Shown: positions 26,505-37,044, counted from the stretch's first letter. The stretch: DNA of 64,000 nucleotides from Paraburkholderia sp. D15 (GCF_029910215.1 NZ_CP110395.1:2790001-2854000), one strand, 5' to 3'. Notes: generated by a model from the sequence alone, not told the origin. Numbers and translations are program-made.

Positions 26505-27746
26505 ATGCCCAGGCGGCCCACTGACCACCCTGCCGATGCAGCTTCGGCACGGAATTCTTCGCCGGTCGCAAGGCCGGTTCTTCCGCCTTCGCCGGACACG
26601 CCCACAGCCTTGCTCGGCAATCTGACGCCGTCGCAATTCATGCGCCGGTACTGGCAAAAAAAGCCGCTGCTGATCCGTCAGGCGATCCCGAATGTCGAGG
26701 CGCCGCTGTCGCGCGACGAGTTTTTCGAGCTCGCCGATCGTGACGAAGTCGAAGCGCGTCTGATCACGCATTCGCGCAACAAGTGGCAACTCGAACACGG
26801 TCCCTTCGCCGCCGACGAACTGCCGTCGCTCAAGCAACGCGCATGGACTCTGCTCGTGCAGGGCGTCGATCTGTACGACGATCGCGCGCGCGCATTGCTC
26901 GACCGCTTCCGTTTCGTCCCGGACGCGCGACTCGACGACCTGATGATCTCCTACGCAAGTGACGGAGGCGGTGTCGGCCCCCACTTCGATTCCTACGATG
27001 TGTTTCTTTTGCAAGTAAAAGGTAAGCGCCGCTGGCGCATCAGTGCTCAGAAAGATCTGACACTGCAAGAAGGTTTGCCTTTGAAAGTTTTACAGAACTT
27101 CGAGCCGGAACAGGAGTGGGTGCTGGAGCCGGGCGACATGCTTTACCTGCCGCCGCACATCGCCCACGACGGGGTGGCCGAAGGCGAATGCATGACCTGC
27201 TCGATCGGCTTTCGCGCGCCCTCGGCAAGCGAGCTGACCGCGCAATTCCTCTACCATCTGGCCGAGCGCGGCGAGTCGGCGGGACAGCCCGGCGCGCTGT
27301 ACCGCGATCCGCGACAGCCTGCCGTCGAGCGTCCGGCGGAGCTGCCGGCGGCGCTGGTCGAGCGGGTTGGCGCAATCCTTGCTCAGATCAAATGGAATGA
27401 GCAGGATATTGCGTCGTTCCTTGGCACGTACCTCAGCGAACCGAAGCCGAGCGTCGTCTTTGATCCGCCGCAACGGCCGCTCAACGAAGCCCGTTTCATC
27501 AGTCACGCATCGAAGTCAGGCATCAGGCTTAACCGCAAGACCAACCTGTTGTACAACCGCCGTTTTTTCTTCGTAAATGGAGAGGAAACGTTATTCGATG
27601 GCGCAAAAAAGTGGTTAATTGATCTCGCTGACCACCGGTGTATGAGTGCGAAACGCTTTGTAACACTCTCACACGATTCGTCGGTGACAGCATTGCTGCA
27701 CGAGTGGTATTGTGCGGGCTGGATAGAAGTGGGCGAGCTTGCGTAA
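26505..27746 (+). CDS. JmjC-domain ribosomal oxygenase (RoxA/YcfD-like, 50S L16 arginine hydroxylase)
   Basis: 413 aa from ATG 26505. Fe(II)/2-oxoglutarate oxygenase: the iron ligands are H160 and D162 in GPHFDSYDVFLLQVKG and H221 in PPHIAHDG. The N-terminal block QFMRRYWQKKPLLIRQAI is diagnostic for YcfD-type enzymes, which hydroxylate an arginine of ribosomal protein L16. A C-terminal winged-helix dimerisation part follows (~270-413). The first 35 residues are Pro/Ala-rich and may not be conserved; an internal start is possible. It is divergent from slyD. Confidence 0.9.
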   Translation: MPRRPTDHPADAASARNSSPVARPVLPPSPDTPTALLGNLTPSQFMRRYWQKKPLLIRQAIPNVEAPLSRDEFFELADRDEVEARLITHSRNKWQLEHGPFAADELPSLKQRAWTLLVQGVDLYDDRARALLDRFRFVPDARLDDLMISYASDGGGVGPHFDSYDVFLLQVKGKRRWRISAQKDLTLQEGLPLKVLQNFEPEQEWVLEPGDMLYLPPHIAHDGVAEGECMTCSIGFRAPSASELTAQFLYHLAERGESAGQPGALYRDPRQPAVERPAELPAALVERVGAILAQIKWNEQDIASFLGTYLSEPKPSVVFDPPQRPLNEARFISHASKSGIRLNRKTNLLYNRRFFFVNGEETLFDGAKKWLIDLADHRCMSAKRFVTLSHDSSVTALLHEWYCAGWIEVGELA

Positions 27747-27990
27747 GCCTTTACGCAACTCTGTCCACCTGCTATACCGTACTTTGAAATTTTGTATGAG
27801 AAAGACAACGTATTGACCCCGGATTTATGGATTGTCAGTACGAAAGTGCATATAATTTCCGCCCAAGCCGTAGGGAAGATTCCAGCTCGTCGAAAGAGCG
27901 TCTCCACCAGCGGCCCAGGTCGGTGTTGGAGCACATTACCGGTTTTATTTTGCGCTGTTGCTTACCTTTAAACCATAAAAGGACGTGATC
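27747..27990 (+). promoter_or_regulatory. Leader and promoter of the alanine-rich lipoprotein gene
   Basis: A consensus -10 TATAAT lies at 27851-27856 (with GTGCA before it); no good -35 is found at 16-18 bp. Transcription from here gives a leader of about 128 nt with potential hairpins (GCTC..GAGC and CTCCACC..GGTGTTGGAG) before AAAAGGA and ATG 27991. The region just upstream is AT-richer than its surroundings. Confidence 0.5.
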
Positions 27991-28266
27991 ATGAAGAAAT
28001 CCCTCCTCGTAGCATCCCTGTTGGCAGCTGTGGCACTGGCTGCATGCAACAAGAGCAACGACCAAGCCGCTGCCCCGGCTAGCGACGCAGCTGCTGCTTC
28101 GGCACCGGCTGCTGCAGCTTCGGATTCGGCTGCTGCTGCTTCGGGCGCTGCTGCTGCTGCGAGCGACGCTGCTGCATCGGCTACGGCTGCTGCATCGGAC
28201 GCAGGCGCTGCTGCTTCGGACGCATCGGCTTCGGCTGCTGCTCCGGCTTCGGGCGCAAGCCAGTAA
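27991..28266 (+). CDS. Small alanine/serine-rich lipoprotein
   Basis: 91 aa starting MKKSLLVASLLAAVALAACN, a lipoprotein signal with lipobox LAAC and the lipid-bearing Cys at residue 19. The mature part is almost entirely Ala, Ser, Asp and Pro in irregular ASDAAAA-type repeats, probably disordered. AAAAGGA lies 7 nt before ATG 27991. A strong terminator follows. This kind of short lipoprotein is frequent and highly expressed in Burkholderia; the function is unknown to me. Confidence 0.88.
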   Translation: MKKSLLVASLLAAVALAACNKSNDQAAAPASDAAAASAPAAAASDSAAAASGAAAAASDAAASATAAASDAGAAASDASASAAAPASGASQ

Positions 28267-28300
28267 GCTGTCGCTTAGGGTTCGCCTCTGGGCGAAAACT

Positions 28301-28334
28301 GCACCGGGAGATCTTCTTGATTTCCCGGGCAGTA
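28301..28334 (+). repeat. Inverted repeat 3' of the lipoprotein gene
   Basis: CCGGGAGATC pairs with GATTTCCCGG (9 of 10 positions) around a short TTCTT loop. It lies between the lipoprotein stop and its terminator and could protect the message or form part of a 3'-derived RNA. Confidence 0.5.
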
Positions 28335-28338
28335 AAAC

Positions 28339-28370
28339 AAAACGCCACGGATTCACATCCGTGGCGTTTT
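28339..28370. terminator. Strong terminator after the lipoprotein gene
   Basis: AAAACGCCACGGAT (28339-28352), loop TCAC, then ATCCGTGGCGTTTT (28357-28370): a perfect 14-bp stem ending in a T-run. It works in either direction. Confidence 0.92.
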
Positions 28371-28504
28371 GTCGTTAACGGGGTGTTTTCCGTTAAGAGG
28401 TTGCCTGCTTTAGTCGGTAGTCTTTTTAGAGCCGCTATGCATTCGTCATTCAGGCGCCGTCTTTCACGACGGCGCCCATGCAAATCATCGACGCTTGAAG
28501 CGCA

Positions 28505-30781
28505 TCATTCCGCCTGCGTCGCGCTCTCTTCGAAGAACTCGCGTACCACCTCGATCTCGCGTGTGCGCTTGAAAGGCGGCAGGCTCTGCCAGATACGGCG
28601 CCCATACGGTTTATCGACGAGACGGGTATCGCAGATCATCAGCACGCCACGATCGGTCTCCGCGCGAATCAGGCGCCCCGCGCCCTGCTTCAACGTGATG
28701 ACGGCCTGCGGCAACTGATGCACCGCGAACGGACTGAGGCCCTTCTTCGTCAGCGCATCGAGACGTGCGGACAATACCGGGTCATCCGGCGGCGCGAACG
28801 GCAGCTTGTCGATCACCACCAGCGACAACGCATCGCCGCGCACATCGACGCCTTCCCAGAAACTCTGACTGCCCACCAGAATCGCATTGCCGTACGAGCG
28901 GAAACGGTCGAGCAATTCCGTGCGGCTCGCATCGCCCTGCACGAGCAGCGGATAGTCCCAGCCGCGCGCTTCGATCGTGTCGCGCAACTTCGCCGAGATC
29001 CGGTCGACCGCGCGCAGCGTCGTGCACAGCATGAACACGCCGCCGCCCGACGCTTCGATCGCGGGTAGCGCGGCGTCGAACACCGCGTCGGTGAACATCG
29101 GCGAGGACGGCTGCGGCAGATTGCGCGGCACGTACAGCAAGCCCTGCGTCGGGTAGTCGAACGGGCTCGGCAAGGTCATCGAGCGTTTGGCGTTCAGACC
29201 CATTTGCGCGGCGTAGTGCGTGAAGTCGCCGCGCACCGACAAGGTCGCCGACGTGAAGATCCACGCACGCGGCACGCCGGCGCGCTGCTTCGCGAAAATC
29301 GGCGCGACCGACAGCGGCGTTTCGTGCAACTGCACGGTGTGCGAGAAAACTTCGATCCAGCGCACCTTTTCGTTCGGATCGGCGCGTTCGCTCTTGCCAT
29401 CGGCCGAGGCATGCTGCGTGCGATCGGCGGCCTCGCGTTCAGCCTCCGTGGGCGGCGTGGTCCAACCCGCGAGCACGCCTTGCAACTCGCGCGCGCGGCG
29501 CAGACACGCGCCGATCGACTCCGCGCGCTCCGCCTGGCCTGCAAGCGCGGATGCCAACGCATCGAGTTCGGTTTCGAGCGTTTCGAGCGCCGGAAACAGC
29601 GGATGGTCGTCGGGCAACTGGCCGATCGACAGACGCACCGAGTCTTCCTTGAACGCGAGCCGCACGTCGCGCGCCGCACGTTCGAGCGTCGAGCCGAGCT
29701 TCACCCAGTCGACGGTTTCGCGCGCATGCCCCAGTCCTTCCGCGACCGAGTCGCGCGCGAGTTCGAGAAACTGCGTGGTCGACAACGTCTCGCCGAAGAA
29801 CAACGTGGCGGTCTCCGGCAACTGATGCGCTTCGTCGAAGATCACCGTATTCGCCGTGGGCAGCAATTCGGCCATGCCGGTATCGCGCAGCATGATGTCG
29901 GCGAAAAACAGATGGTGGTTCACCACCACGATATCGGCCTGCTGCGCCTCGCGGCGCGCCTGCATGACGAAGCAGTCCTTGTAGTGCGGACACTCCTGGC
30001 CAAGACAGTTTTCGCGCGTGGACGTCACCATCGACCACACCGCCGCCGTTTCCGGCACGCTCGCGAGTTCGGCCTTGTCGCCGGTGCGCGTGATCTTCGC
30101 GAAGCGCACGATGTCCTGCAGATACGAGGTTTCCTGGCGCGACGGCAAGCGGCCGTTGTCGGCCGTGCGTTGCAGATAGTAGTGACACAGGTAATTCGCG
30201 CGGCCCTTGAGCATGGCCACCGACACCGGCACCGCGAGCGCGTCGCGCACGGTCGGAATATCGCGCTGAAAGAGCTGGTCCTGCAGGTGCTTGGTACCCG
30301 TGGAGACGATCACCTTGCCGCCCCACAGCATGGCCGGCACGAGGTACGCATAGGTCTTGCCGGTGCCGGTGCCCGCTTCGACGATCAGCGTGTTCTCGGC
30401 GCCGTCGAGCGCGGCCGCTTCGTCGTTCTCCGCCGCGGCCGGCGCCTCGCCGCCCGCCTGCGCGCCGAGCTTGCGCGCCGGCCGCTTCTGCGCCTCGAAC
30501 ATCGCGGGCTCGGGCATCGCGCGGCCCGACGCTTCCATCGCGGCGGCGACCGCGCGCGACATCTCGATCTGCGACGCGCGCGAGCGATAACCGTCGATCT
30601 GACGCGCGAGCAAACCGTCGTCGGCGAAAATCTCGTTGAGTTCGGCGACGCGGCGCGGATTCAGCGACGCGCTCAACGCAGACGTGGACCCAGACGCACT
30701 CGCGCGCGGCGCCGGCATGCCGTTTCCTGATGCAGCGTCGCTAGCGGCGTCGCGGGATGAAGTGTCAAGCGGTGAATTCAA
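28505..30781 (-). CDS. ATP-dependent DNA helicase of the DinG/YoaA family
   Basis: 758 aa superfamily 2, XPD-like helicase. Walker A is EAGTGTGKTYAYLVPAML (~135-150), the DEAH box is VIFDEAHQLPE, and four Cys of the probable iron-sulphur cluster lie in RENCLGQECPHYKDCFVMQAR with a fourth nearby. C-terminal motifs include GSQSFWEGVDVRGD and QGAGRLIR. E. coli YoaA, which pairs with the clamp-loader chi subunit, is 636 aa; this protein has a ~60-residue low-complexity N-terminus and an Ala/Glu insert before Walker A. Role: repair of stalled or damaged replication forks (inferred from the family). Confidence 0.93.
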   Translation of the reverse strand: MNSPLDTSSRDAASDAASGNGMPAPRASASGSTSALSASLNPRRVAELNEIFADDGLLARQIDGYRSRASQIEMSRAVAAAMEASGRAMPEPAMFEAQKRPARKLGAQAGGEAPAAAENDEAAALDGAENTLIVEAGTGTGKTYAYLVPAMLWGGKVIVSTGTKHLQDQLFQRDIPTVRDALAVPVSVAMLKGRANYLCHYYLQRTADNGRLPSRQETSYLQDIVRFAKITRTGDKAELASVPETAAVWSMVTSTRENCLGQECPHYKDCFVMQARREAQQADIVVVNHHLFFADIMLRDTGMAELLPTANTVIFDEAHQLPETATLFFGETLSTTQFLELARDSVAEGLGHARETVDWVKLGSTLERAARDVRLAFKEDSVRLSIGQLPDDHPLFPALETLETELDALASALAGQAERAESIGACLRRARELQGVLAGWTTPPTEAEREAADRTQHASADGKSERADPNEKVRWIEVFSHTVQLHETPLSVAPIFAKQRAGVPRAWIFTSATLSVRGDFTHYAAQMGLNAKRSMTLPSPFDYPTQGLLYVPRNLPQPSSPMFTDAVFDAALPAIEASGGGVFMLCTTLRAVDRISAKLRDTIEARGWDYPLLVQGDASRTELLDRFRSYGNAILVGSQSFWEGVDVRGDALSLVVIDKLPFAPPDDPVLSARLDALTKKGLSPFAVHQLPQAVITLKQGAGRLIRAETDRGVLMICDTRLVDKPYGRRIWQSLPPFKRTREIEVVREFFEESATQAE

Positions 30782-30844
30782 GGCAAGCGTTCCTGCAAAA
30801 TCCGGCTCGCGCGGCGCGCGCCCGGCGCCTGCCAGGCCGCGAAC

Positions 30845-31063
30845 TCAGGCGCGTACGTCCGGTTCGAGCTGCAATTGCAGCAAGATGATGGTGTCCTTGA
30901 CTTTGAGTTTGCGCTTTTTCAGGCGCTGCAACTCGAAGTCGTCGATGCCGGGCTCATCCGACATCCGGTCGATCAAGCGATCGAGCCCACTATGCTCCGA
31001 TTCCAGTTGCAGAATTCGGTCGCGAAGTGTGTTCGCGTCGATGACGTGACGTTGGTCGCGCAT
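30845..31063 (-). CDS. YdcH-like (DUF465) small protein
   Basis: 72 aa from ATG 31061-31063, with GGAGG 6 nt upstream. It is a helical protein with RDQRHVIDANTLRDRILQLE and the typical ending FELQRLKKRKLKVKDTIILL of the YdcH family. The function is unknown; it forms a short coiled coil. It lies 63 bp upstream of the helicase gene on the same strand. Confidence 0.9.
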   Translation of the reverse strand: MRDQRHVIDANTLRDRILQLESEHSGLDRLIDRMSDEPGIDDFELQRLKKRKLKVKDTIILLQLQLEPDVRA

Positions 31064-31174
31064 GCTCGCCTCCTCTCGTCGACGGCAGGAACCGCGAGTA
31101 CGGCCCACTGCCTGAGGTTGCTGTCCGGCTTGAAACGCGTTACGGCGAGCGCGGTCCGTACCACCGCGATTCGC

Positions 31175-32173
31175 TTACTGTTGCTGCTGTTGCAGCTTCT
31201 GCTGCTGTTCGAGTTCCTGCTGCTGCTTCAACTGATCCTGGCGCTTCTGCTCGGCCTTGTCGGCGGCCTGCTTCTGGCGCGACTCGACGTCGACCTTATG
31301 CTGCGCGGCGTCGGCCTGCTTCTTCTCGAAGCTCTGCTGCTTCTGCACGCGCTCCTGCGCTTTTTGCGCGCCCTGCTGACGCGCCTCCTCCAGCTTACGC
31401 TGGAAGTCGCCCTGCTTCTGATCGTACGCCTGCTGGTTGGCCGCCGCCTGCGACGGACTCACGCCGCGCTGCGCCTGATCCAGCGCATGCTGGCGCTGCT
31501 TGTCCGCGTACGCCTGCGCATTGGCCGTGCGCTGCGGCGCCTCGGCGGCGCGCTGCGCCTGATCGAGCTGATGCTGACGCTGCTTGTCCTCGAAGGCCTG
31601 CGCGTTGCGCGCGTCGTCGGCGGCGCGCTGCGGTGCGCTCGCTTCGTCCTGCGCGCGTTTGATCGCGGCCTGCTCGTCGCGCTCGCGGGCACGTTGCGCG
31701 CGCTGCTCGCCGTCCAGCGCCAACTGTTCCTTGCGGATGTCCGCCTGCACCACGCGCATGCTGTCGCGCGCCTTGTTCAGGCAGTAGTTGACGAAGAACT
31801 TGCCGTAGCAGTCGTGTTCGGCGACCGCGTAACGGTAGTTGTTATCCGCGGCGCGCTGGTCGAGGACTTTCTGGCGCGCGTCGAAGGCGTTGTCCTGTGC
31901 AGCGTTGCTGGTTGCGCTGCCGGTTGCATCGGTAGCGCCGGCCGCGACGGTCTTGCCCACGTTGCCTTTGTCTTCGTCCGCGCTCGCATTGGCTGCTGCC
32001 GCACCGCTCGCCACAGCCGCCGGCGCCGATGCCTGCGCGACACGCTGCTGCGTTGCGTCCGGCGTCACGCCCTGCGCGGCCGCCGGCGCCGCCATGCCCA
32101 GTGCGGCAACGAAAACCGCCGCCGCGCACGACGCGGCAACGATGCCATCAAGGGCGAACACGGACTTGAACAT
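31175..32173 (-). CDS. Exported glutamine-rich coiled-coil protein
   Basis: 332 aa from ATG 32171-32173, preceded by AGGTGA at 9 nt. The signal peptide is MFKSVFALDGIVAASCAAAV followed by FVAALGMAAPAAAQ. After an Ala-rich linker the segment DNNYRYAVAEHDCYGKFFVN carries two Cys (the second in VNYCLNKARD) and looks conserved. The rest (~155-332) is a long charged coiled coil with repeated QAYADKQRQHALDQAQR-type units and ends in a polyglutamine stretch. A longer reading from 32317 lacks a ribosome-binding site and runs through 9-bp repeats. Periplasmic; structural or scaffold role guessed only. Confidence 0.8.
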   Translation of the reverse strand: MFKSVFALDGIVAASCAAAVFVAALGMAAPAAAQGVTPDATQQRVAQASAPAAVASGAAAANASADEDKGNVGKTVAAGATDATGSATSNAAQDNAFDARQKVLDQRAADNNYRYAVAEHDCYGKFFVNYCLNKARDSMRVVQADIRKEQLALDGEQRAQRARERDEQAAIKRAQDEASAPQRAADDARNAQAFEDKQRQHQLDQAQRAAEAPQRTANAQAYADKQRQHALDQAQRGVSPSQAAANQQAYDQKQGDFQRKLEEARQQGAQKAQERVQKQQSFEKKQADAAQHKVDVESRQKQAADKAEQKRQDQLKQQQELEQQQKLQQQQQ

Positions 32174-32192
32174 GGCGCGCGTCACCTGCATG

Positions 32193-32227
32193 AACGGCGT
32201 GCGCGGCGTGCGCGGCGTGCGCGACAT
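32193..32227. repeat. Triplicated 9-bp repeat in the leader of the coiled-coil gene
   Basis: GCGTGCGCG repeats three times in tandem, plus degenerate copies (gcggcgtacgcg). It lies upstream of the chosen start; if the longer start were used it would encode Arg-Thr-Pro three times. Confidence 0.8.
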
Positions 32228-32460
32228 CATGTGCGGCGTACGCGAAAAAAGCGGCGAATGAGGCAAGCGAGAGACCAAGCGGAAGCCCAGGCGGTTGAGG
32301 GACAAGGAGGTTGGCAACGTCGTAGGAGGTCAGCGGAACATGCCCGAAATTCTATCACCGCGCGGTTGAGCCCTTTGGCATTTATGGCAAAATGCCCCGC
32401 TCCAGCAACCCGGCCGCCGCGCGCGGCCGTCGACAGAGTCCGCAGGAACATCAAGAGCTT

Positions 32461-34803
32461 ATGACGGAAACCGTAGCACTCAAGATCGTACAGCGCATCG
32501 CCACCGAACTGTCCGTCCAGCCGCGCCAGGTCGCGGCCGCGGTGCAACTTCTCGACGAAGGAGCGACTGTTCCGTTCATCGCCCGCTACCGTAAGGAAGT
32601 GACCGACAATCTCGACGATACGCAACTGCGCAATCTCGAGGAACGCCTGCTGTATCTGCGCGAGCTGGAAGACCGGCGCGCCGCGATCATTTCCAGCATC
32701 GACGAACAGGGCAAGCTCACCGACGAGCTGCGCAACGCGATCGAAGGCGCGGACAGCAAACAGGTGCTGGAAGACCTGTATCTCCCGTACAAGCCGAAGC
32801 GCCGCACGCGCGCGCAGATCGCCCGCGAGGCCGGCCTGCAGCCGCTCGCCGACGCGCTGCTCGGCAATCCCCTGCTCGACCCGCAAACCGAAGCCGCCGC
32901 CTACGTGGACGCCGAGAAAGGCGTCGCCGACGTGAAGGCCGCGCTCGACGGCGCACGCGACATCCTGTCCGAGCAGTTCGGCGAAACCGCCGAGCTGCTG
33001 GGCAAGCTGCGCGATTACCTGTTCAACCAGGGCGTGGTGTCGTCGAAGGTGGTCGAGGGCAAGGAAAATGCCGAGGAAGAGAAATTCCGCGACTACTACG
33101 ACTACGCGGAAACCATCCGGACCGTGCCGTCGCATCGCGCGCTGGCGCTGTTCCGCGGCCGCAACGCGGGCGTGCTGATGGTCAAGCTGGGCCTCGGCGA
33201 AGAGCTCGACGCGCAGGTGCCGCATCCGGGCGAAGCGCTGATCGCGCGTCACTTCGGCATCGCCAACCAGAATCGGCCGGCGGACAAGTGGCTGTCGGAC
33301 GTGTGCCGCTGGTGCTGGCGCGTGAAGGTGCAGCCGCACATCGAAAACGAACTGCTGACCCATCTGCGCGACGAAGCCGAGCACGAGGCGATCCGCGTGT
33401 TCGCGCGCAATCTGAAGGACCTGCTGCTCGCCGCGCCCGCCGGCCCGAAGGCCGTGATCGGCCTCGATCCGGGCATGCGTACCGGCGTGAAGGTCGCCGT
33501 GGTCGATCGCACCGGCAAGGTGCTCGCCACCGACGTGATCTATCCGCACGAGCCGCGCCGCGACTGGGACGGCTCGATCGCGAAACTCGCGCGTATTTGC
33601 GCGCAGACACAGGCCGAGCTGATCAGCATCGGCAACGGCACGGCGTCGCGTGAAACGGACAAGCTCGCGAGCGATCTGATCGCGCGGCATCCGGAATTCA
33701 AGCTGCAGAAGATCGTCGTGTCGGAAGCGGGCGCGTCGGTGTACTCGGCGTCCGAACTCGCGGCGAAGGAATTCCCCGACATGGACGTGTCGCTGCGCGG
33801 CGCCGTGTCGATCGCGCGACGTCTGCAGGACCCGCTCGCGGAACTCGTGAAGATCGAGCCGAAGGCGATCGGCGTCGGGCAGTATCAGCACGACGTCAAT
33901 CAGCGCGAACTCGCGCGTTCGCTGGATGCCGTCGTCGAAGACTGCGTGAACGCGGTCGGCGTGGACGCGAATACCGCGTCGGTCGCACTGCTCGCGCGCG
34001 TGTCCGGTTTGAACGCGACGCTGGCGCGCAATATCGTCGACTATCGCGACGCGAACGGTCCGTTCCCGTCGCGCGAGCATCTGCGCAAGGTGCCGCGCCT
34101 CGGCGACAAGACCTTCGAACAGGCCGCGGGTTTCCTGCGCATCAACAACGGCGAGAATCCGCTCGACCGCTCGTCGGTGCACCCGGAAGCGTATCCGGTC
34201 GTCGAACGGATGCTGGCGAAAATCAGCAAGCAGGTCGGCGAAGTGCTCGGCAATCGCGATGCATTGCGCGGCCTGTCGCCGGCTGAATTCGTCGACGATC
34301 GTTTTGGTTTGCCGACGGTGCGCGACATTCTGCTCGAACTCGAAAAGCCGGGTCGCGATCCGCGTCCGGAGTTCAAGACCGCGACCTTCCGCGAAGGCGT
34401 CGAGAAGGTCAGCGACCTGACGCCGGGCATGGTGCTCGAAGGCGTCGTCACGAACGTCGCGGCGTTCGGCGCGTTCATCGACGTGGGGGTGCATCAGGAC
34501 GGTCTGGTGCACGTGTCGGCGATGTCGACCAAGTTCATCAAAGACCCGCACGAAGTCGTGAAGGCCGGCCAGATCGTCAAGGTCAAGGTGCTGGAAGTCG
34601 ACGTCAAGCGTCAGCGTATCGCGCTGACCATGCGTCTTGACGACGAGTTCGGTGCGGCGGCCGCGCGCAGCGGCGGCGGCGCGCAACAGGATCGTGGCGG
34701 CGCGGGCCGCTCGGGCGGTGGACGCGGCGCGCCGCAGCGCTCGCGTGAACCGGAAGCCGGCGGCGCGATGGCGGCGGCATTCGCGAAGCTCAAGCAGAAG
34801 TAA
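32461..34803 (+). CDS. tex: Tex-family S1 RNA-binding transcription accessory protein
   Basis: 780 aa from ATG 32461 ([17 protein letters not shown]). Tex proteins bind nucleic acid and are conserved in all proteobacteria (YhgF in E. coli, 773 aa). In order: N-terminal helical HTH part ([15 protein letters not shown]), YqgF-like RNase-H fold ([18 protein letters not shown]), helix-hairpin-helix repeats ([18 protein letters not shown]) and a C-terminal S1 domain ([20 protein letters not shown]). The tail after S1 is Gly/Arg-rich. It is convergent with kup and shares a bidirectional terminator. Confidence 0.96.
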   Translation: MTETVALKIVQRIATELSVQPRQVAAAVQLLDEGATVPFIARYRKEVTDNLDDTQLRNLEERLLYLRELEDRRAAIISSIDEQGKLTDELRNAIEGADSKQVLEDLYLPYKPKRRTRAQIAREAGLQPLADALLGNPLLDPQTEAAAYVDAEKGVADVKAALDGARDILSEQFGETAELLGKLRDYLFNQGVVSSKVVEGKENAEEEKFRDYYDYAETIRTVPSHRALALFRGRNAGVLMVKLGLGEELDAQVPHPGEALIARHFGIANQNRPADKWLSDVCRWCWRVKVQPHIENELLTHLRDEAEHEAIRVFARNLKDLLLAAPAGPKAVIGLDPGMRTGVKVAVVDRTGKVLATDVIYPHEPRRDWDGSIAKLARICAQTQAELISIGNGTASRETDKLASDLIARHPEFKLQKIVVSEAGASVYSASELAAKEFPDMDVSLRGAVSIARRLQDPLAELVKIEPKAIGVGQYQHDVNQRELARSLDAVVEDCVNAVGVDANTASVALLARVSGLNATLARNIVDYRDANGPFPSREHLRKVPRLGDKTFEQAAGFLRINNGENPLDRSSVHPEAYPVVERMLAKISKQVGEVLGNRDALRGLSPAEFVDDRFGLPTVRDILLELEKPGRDPRPEFKTATFREGVEKVSDLTPGMVLEGVVTNVAAFGAFIDVGVHQDGLVHVSAMSTKFIKDPHEVVKAGQIVKVKVLEVDVKRQRIALTMRLDDEFGAAAARSGGGAQQDRGGAGRSGGGRGAPQRSREPEAGGAMAAAFAKLKQK

Positions 34804-34915
34804 GGTAGTGAGGTTGAACGTCTGACGACACGAACGAGGCGCGCGAGCGGTTCACGCGCCTCGCGATTCACGCAGGACGGCGCCTCAAATACGCAAAAGA
34901 GCAAATCAGCAAAAG

Positions 34916-34952
34916 AAAAAAGCCCACGCATTGCAAACGCGTGGGCTTTTTC
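34916..34952. terminator. Bidirectional terminator between tex and kup
   Basis: AGCCCACGC (34921-34929) and GCGTGGGCT (34939-34947), flanked by an A-run on the left and a T-run on the right, 9-nt loop. It suits both convergent genes. Confidence 0.88.
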
Positions 34953-34981
34953 TTTGCCTGCGCTGCGCAGGCAGCGCGCCA

Positions 34982-36868
34982 TCAGATCTCGATCTTCGTC
35001 CCCAACTCCACCACCCGGTTGGCCGGAATGCTGAAGAAGTCCGTCGGCTTCGCGGCATTCTGATGCATCCACGCGAACACCCGTTCGCGCCACACCGACA
35101 TGCCCGGCAATTGCGTCGGCACCACGGTTTCGCGCGCGAGGAAGAACGACGTGTCCATCAACTCGAACGTCATGTCGTGCGTACGGCCGACTTCGAGCAG
35201 CACCGCCTTCACGTCCGGCGTTTCGTTGAAGCCATAAGCCGCCTTCACGAGATACAGGCCGCCGTCGATATCCTTCACCGTCACGCGGTCCGCGTCGTTC
35301 ACGTACGGAATGTCGCGCGTCACGAAGGTCAGGAAGATGGTCCGCTCGTGCAGCACCTTGTTGTGCTTGAGGTTGTGCAGCAGACTCACCGGCACCAGCG
35401 ACTCGCTGCCGGTCAGATAGATCGCCGTGCCCGACACGCGATGCGGCGGATGCGCCAGCAGTCCCTGCAGGAACGGCATCAGCGGAATACCGTCGGCGGC
35501 CGTGCGTTCCTTGACGATCATCCTGCCCTTGAACCACGTCATCAGCAGGAAGAACAGCAGTGCGCCGATGCCGAGCGGCAGCCAGCCGCCCTCTTCGACC
35601 TTCAGCAGATTCGCGCCGAAGAAGCCGAGATCGACCGCCATGAACACGCCGATGATCAGCGCCACCAGCAGCTTGTTCCACTTCCACACGTTGACCATCA
35701 CGACGCACGCGAGAATCGTGGTGATCACCATGGTTGCCGTCACCGCGATACCGTACGCGGCGGCGAGATTGTCCGAACTCTTGAACGCGATCACGATGCA
35801 CAGAATGATGAACAGCAGCATCCAGTTCACCACCGGCACGTAGATCTGGCCAATCGCCAGTTCCGACGTGTGCAGGATCTTCATGCGCGGCACATAGCCG
35901 AGCTGGATCGCCTGGCTCGTCAGCGAATAGGCGCCCGAAATCACCGCCTGCGATGCGATCACGGTCGCCACCGTCGACAGCACCACCAGCGGCAGCAGCG
36001 CCCAGTCCGGCGCGAGCAGGAAGAACGGATTTTCGATCGCCTTCGGGTCGTGCATCAGCAGCGCGCCCTGGCCGAAGTAGTTCAGCACCAGCGACGGCAT
36101 CACCAGCACGTACCACGCCATGCGGATCGGCTTCGCGCCGAAGTGCCCCATGTCCGCGTAGAGCGCTTCCGCGCCGGTCAACACCAGCACCACCGAGCCG
36201 AGCACCACGTAAGCCTGCAGCACGTGCGCGGCCATGAAGGTGTACGCGTAGTACGGATTCAGCGCGCGCACGACGCTCGGCGACTGCACGATATGCCACA
36301 GGCCGAGCGCGGCGAGCACGACGAACCACACGATCATGATCGGTCCGAACAGACGACCCACCATCGCGGTGCCGTGCCGCTGGATCCAGAACAGCAGCAC
36401 GAGGATCACCATGGTGAGCGGCAGCACCAGATGCGACAGATTCGGCGCGGCAATCTCCAGACCTTCGACCGCCGAGATCACCGAGATGGCGGGGGTGATC
36501 ACCGCATCGCCGTAGAACATGCAGGCGCCGAAGATGCCGAGCATCATCAGCAAGCCGGCCATTTTCGATTTCTGGTCGATGGAGCGCAACGCCAGCGCCA
36601 TCAGCGCGAGCACGCCACCTTCGCCGTTATTGTCGGCGCGCATCACGAACAACACGTACTTGACGCCGACGACGATCACGATCGCCCAGAACAGCAGCGA
36701 GATCACGCCCAGGATGGATTGGTCGGTTAGCGGAATGCCATGCGAGGGGCTGAAGGCCTCTTTCAGCGAGTACAACGGGCTCGTGCCGATATCACCGAAC
36801 ACCACCCCGATCGCGGCAACCGCGAGGGATGGCAGGGACTGTTTGTGCACGTGATTGTTATCTGTCAT
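34982..36868 (-). CDS. kup: Low-affinity potassium uptake protein Kup
   Basis: 628 aa from [21 protein letters not shown]+/H+ symporter of the KUP/HAK family: [20 protein letters not shown] is the signature at the first membrane helix, and about 12 hydrophobic helices follow up to ~residue 440. The last ~180 residues form the cytoplasmic domain ([19 protein letters not shown]). E. coli Kup is 622 aa. The longer frame to 37039 needs a GTG start and shows no conservation. Confidence 0.96.
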   Translation of the reverse strand: MTDNNHVHKQSLPSLAVAAIGVVFGDIGTSPLYSLKEAFSPSHGIPLTDQSILGVISLLFWAIVIVVGVKYVLFVMRADNNGEGGVLALMALALRSIDQKSKMAGLLMMLGIFGACMFYGDAVITPAISVISAVEGLEIAAPNLSHLVLPLTMVILVLLFWIQRHGTAMVGRLFGPIMIVWFVVLAALGLWHIVQSPSVVRALNPYYAYTFMAAHVLQAYVVLGSVVLVLTGAEALYADMGHFGAKPIRMAWYVLVMPSLVLNYFGQGALLMHDPKAIENPFFLLAPDWALLPLVVLSTVATVIASQAVISGAYSLTSQAIQLGYVPRMKILHTSELAIGQIYVPVVNWMLLFIILCIVIAFKSSDNLAAAYGIAVTATMVITTILACVVMVNVWKWNKLLVALIIGVFMAVDLGFFGANLLKVEEGGWLPLGIGALLFFLLMTWFKGRMIVKERTAADGIPLMPFLQGLLAHPPHRVSGTAIYLTGSESLVPVSLLHNLKHNKVLHERTIFLTFVTRDIPYVNDADRVTVKDIDGGLYLVKAAYGFNETPDVKAVLLEVGRTHDMTFELMDTSFFLARETVVPTQLPGMSVWRERVFAWMHQNAAKPTDFFSIPANRVVELGTKIEI

Positions 36869-37044
36869 AAACGCGAGGAAATCCGTTCCCTGAGCGGAAA
36901 AAACGAGCGCTATTCTAAACTGCCCGCCTAGCGCCGCCCGGTCTGTTGTGGATACACCACGTGGATGGTCCGCGCAGTTTAGCACTGCGGTATGGGCGCG
37001 TCTGCGACAGAAGGGGTTTCGTTCGAAGCGGCGCGACACGCCAA

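Noticed and set aside
28085..28260. Repeated GCTGCT/GACGCA pattern that might be read as a DNA repeat array
   Set aside because: It is the codon-level consequence of the Ala/Ser/Asp-rich lipoprotein, not an independent repeat such as a CRISPR.
32227..34686. Long open frame of 819 codons on the minus strand opposite tex
   Set aside because: It is a mirror of tex codon bias in GC-rich DNA; the translation is His/Arg/Ala-rich with no motif, while tex has clear domains.
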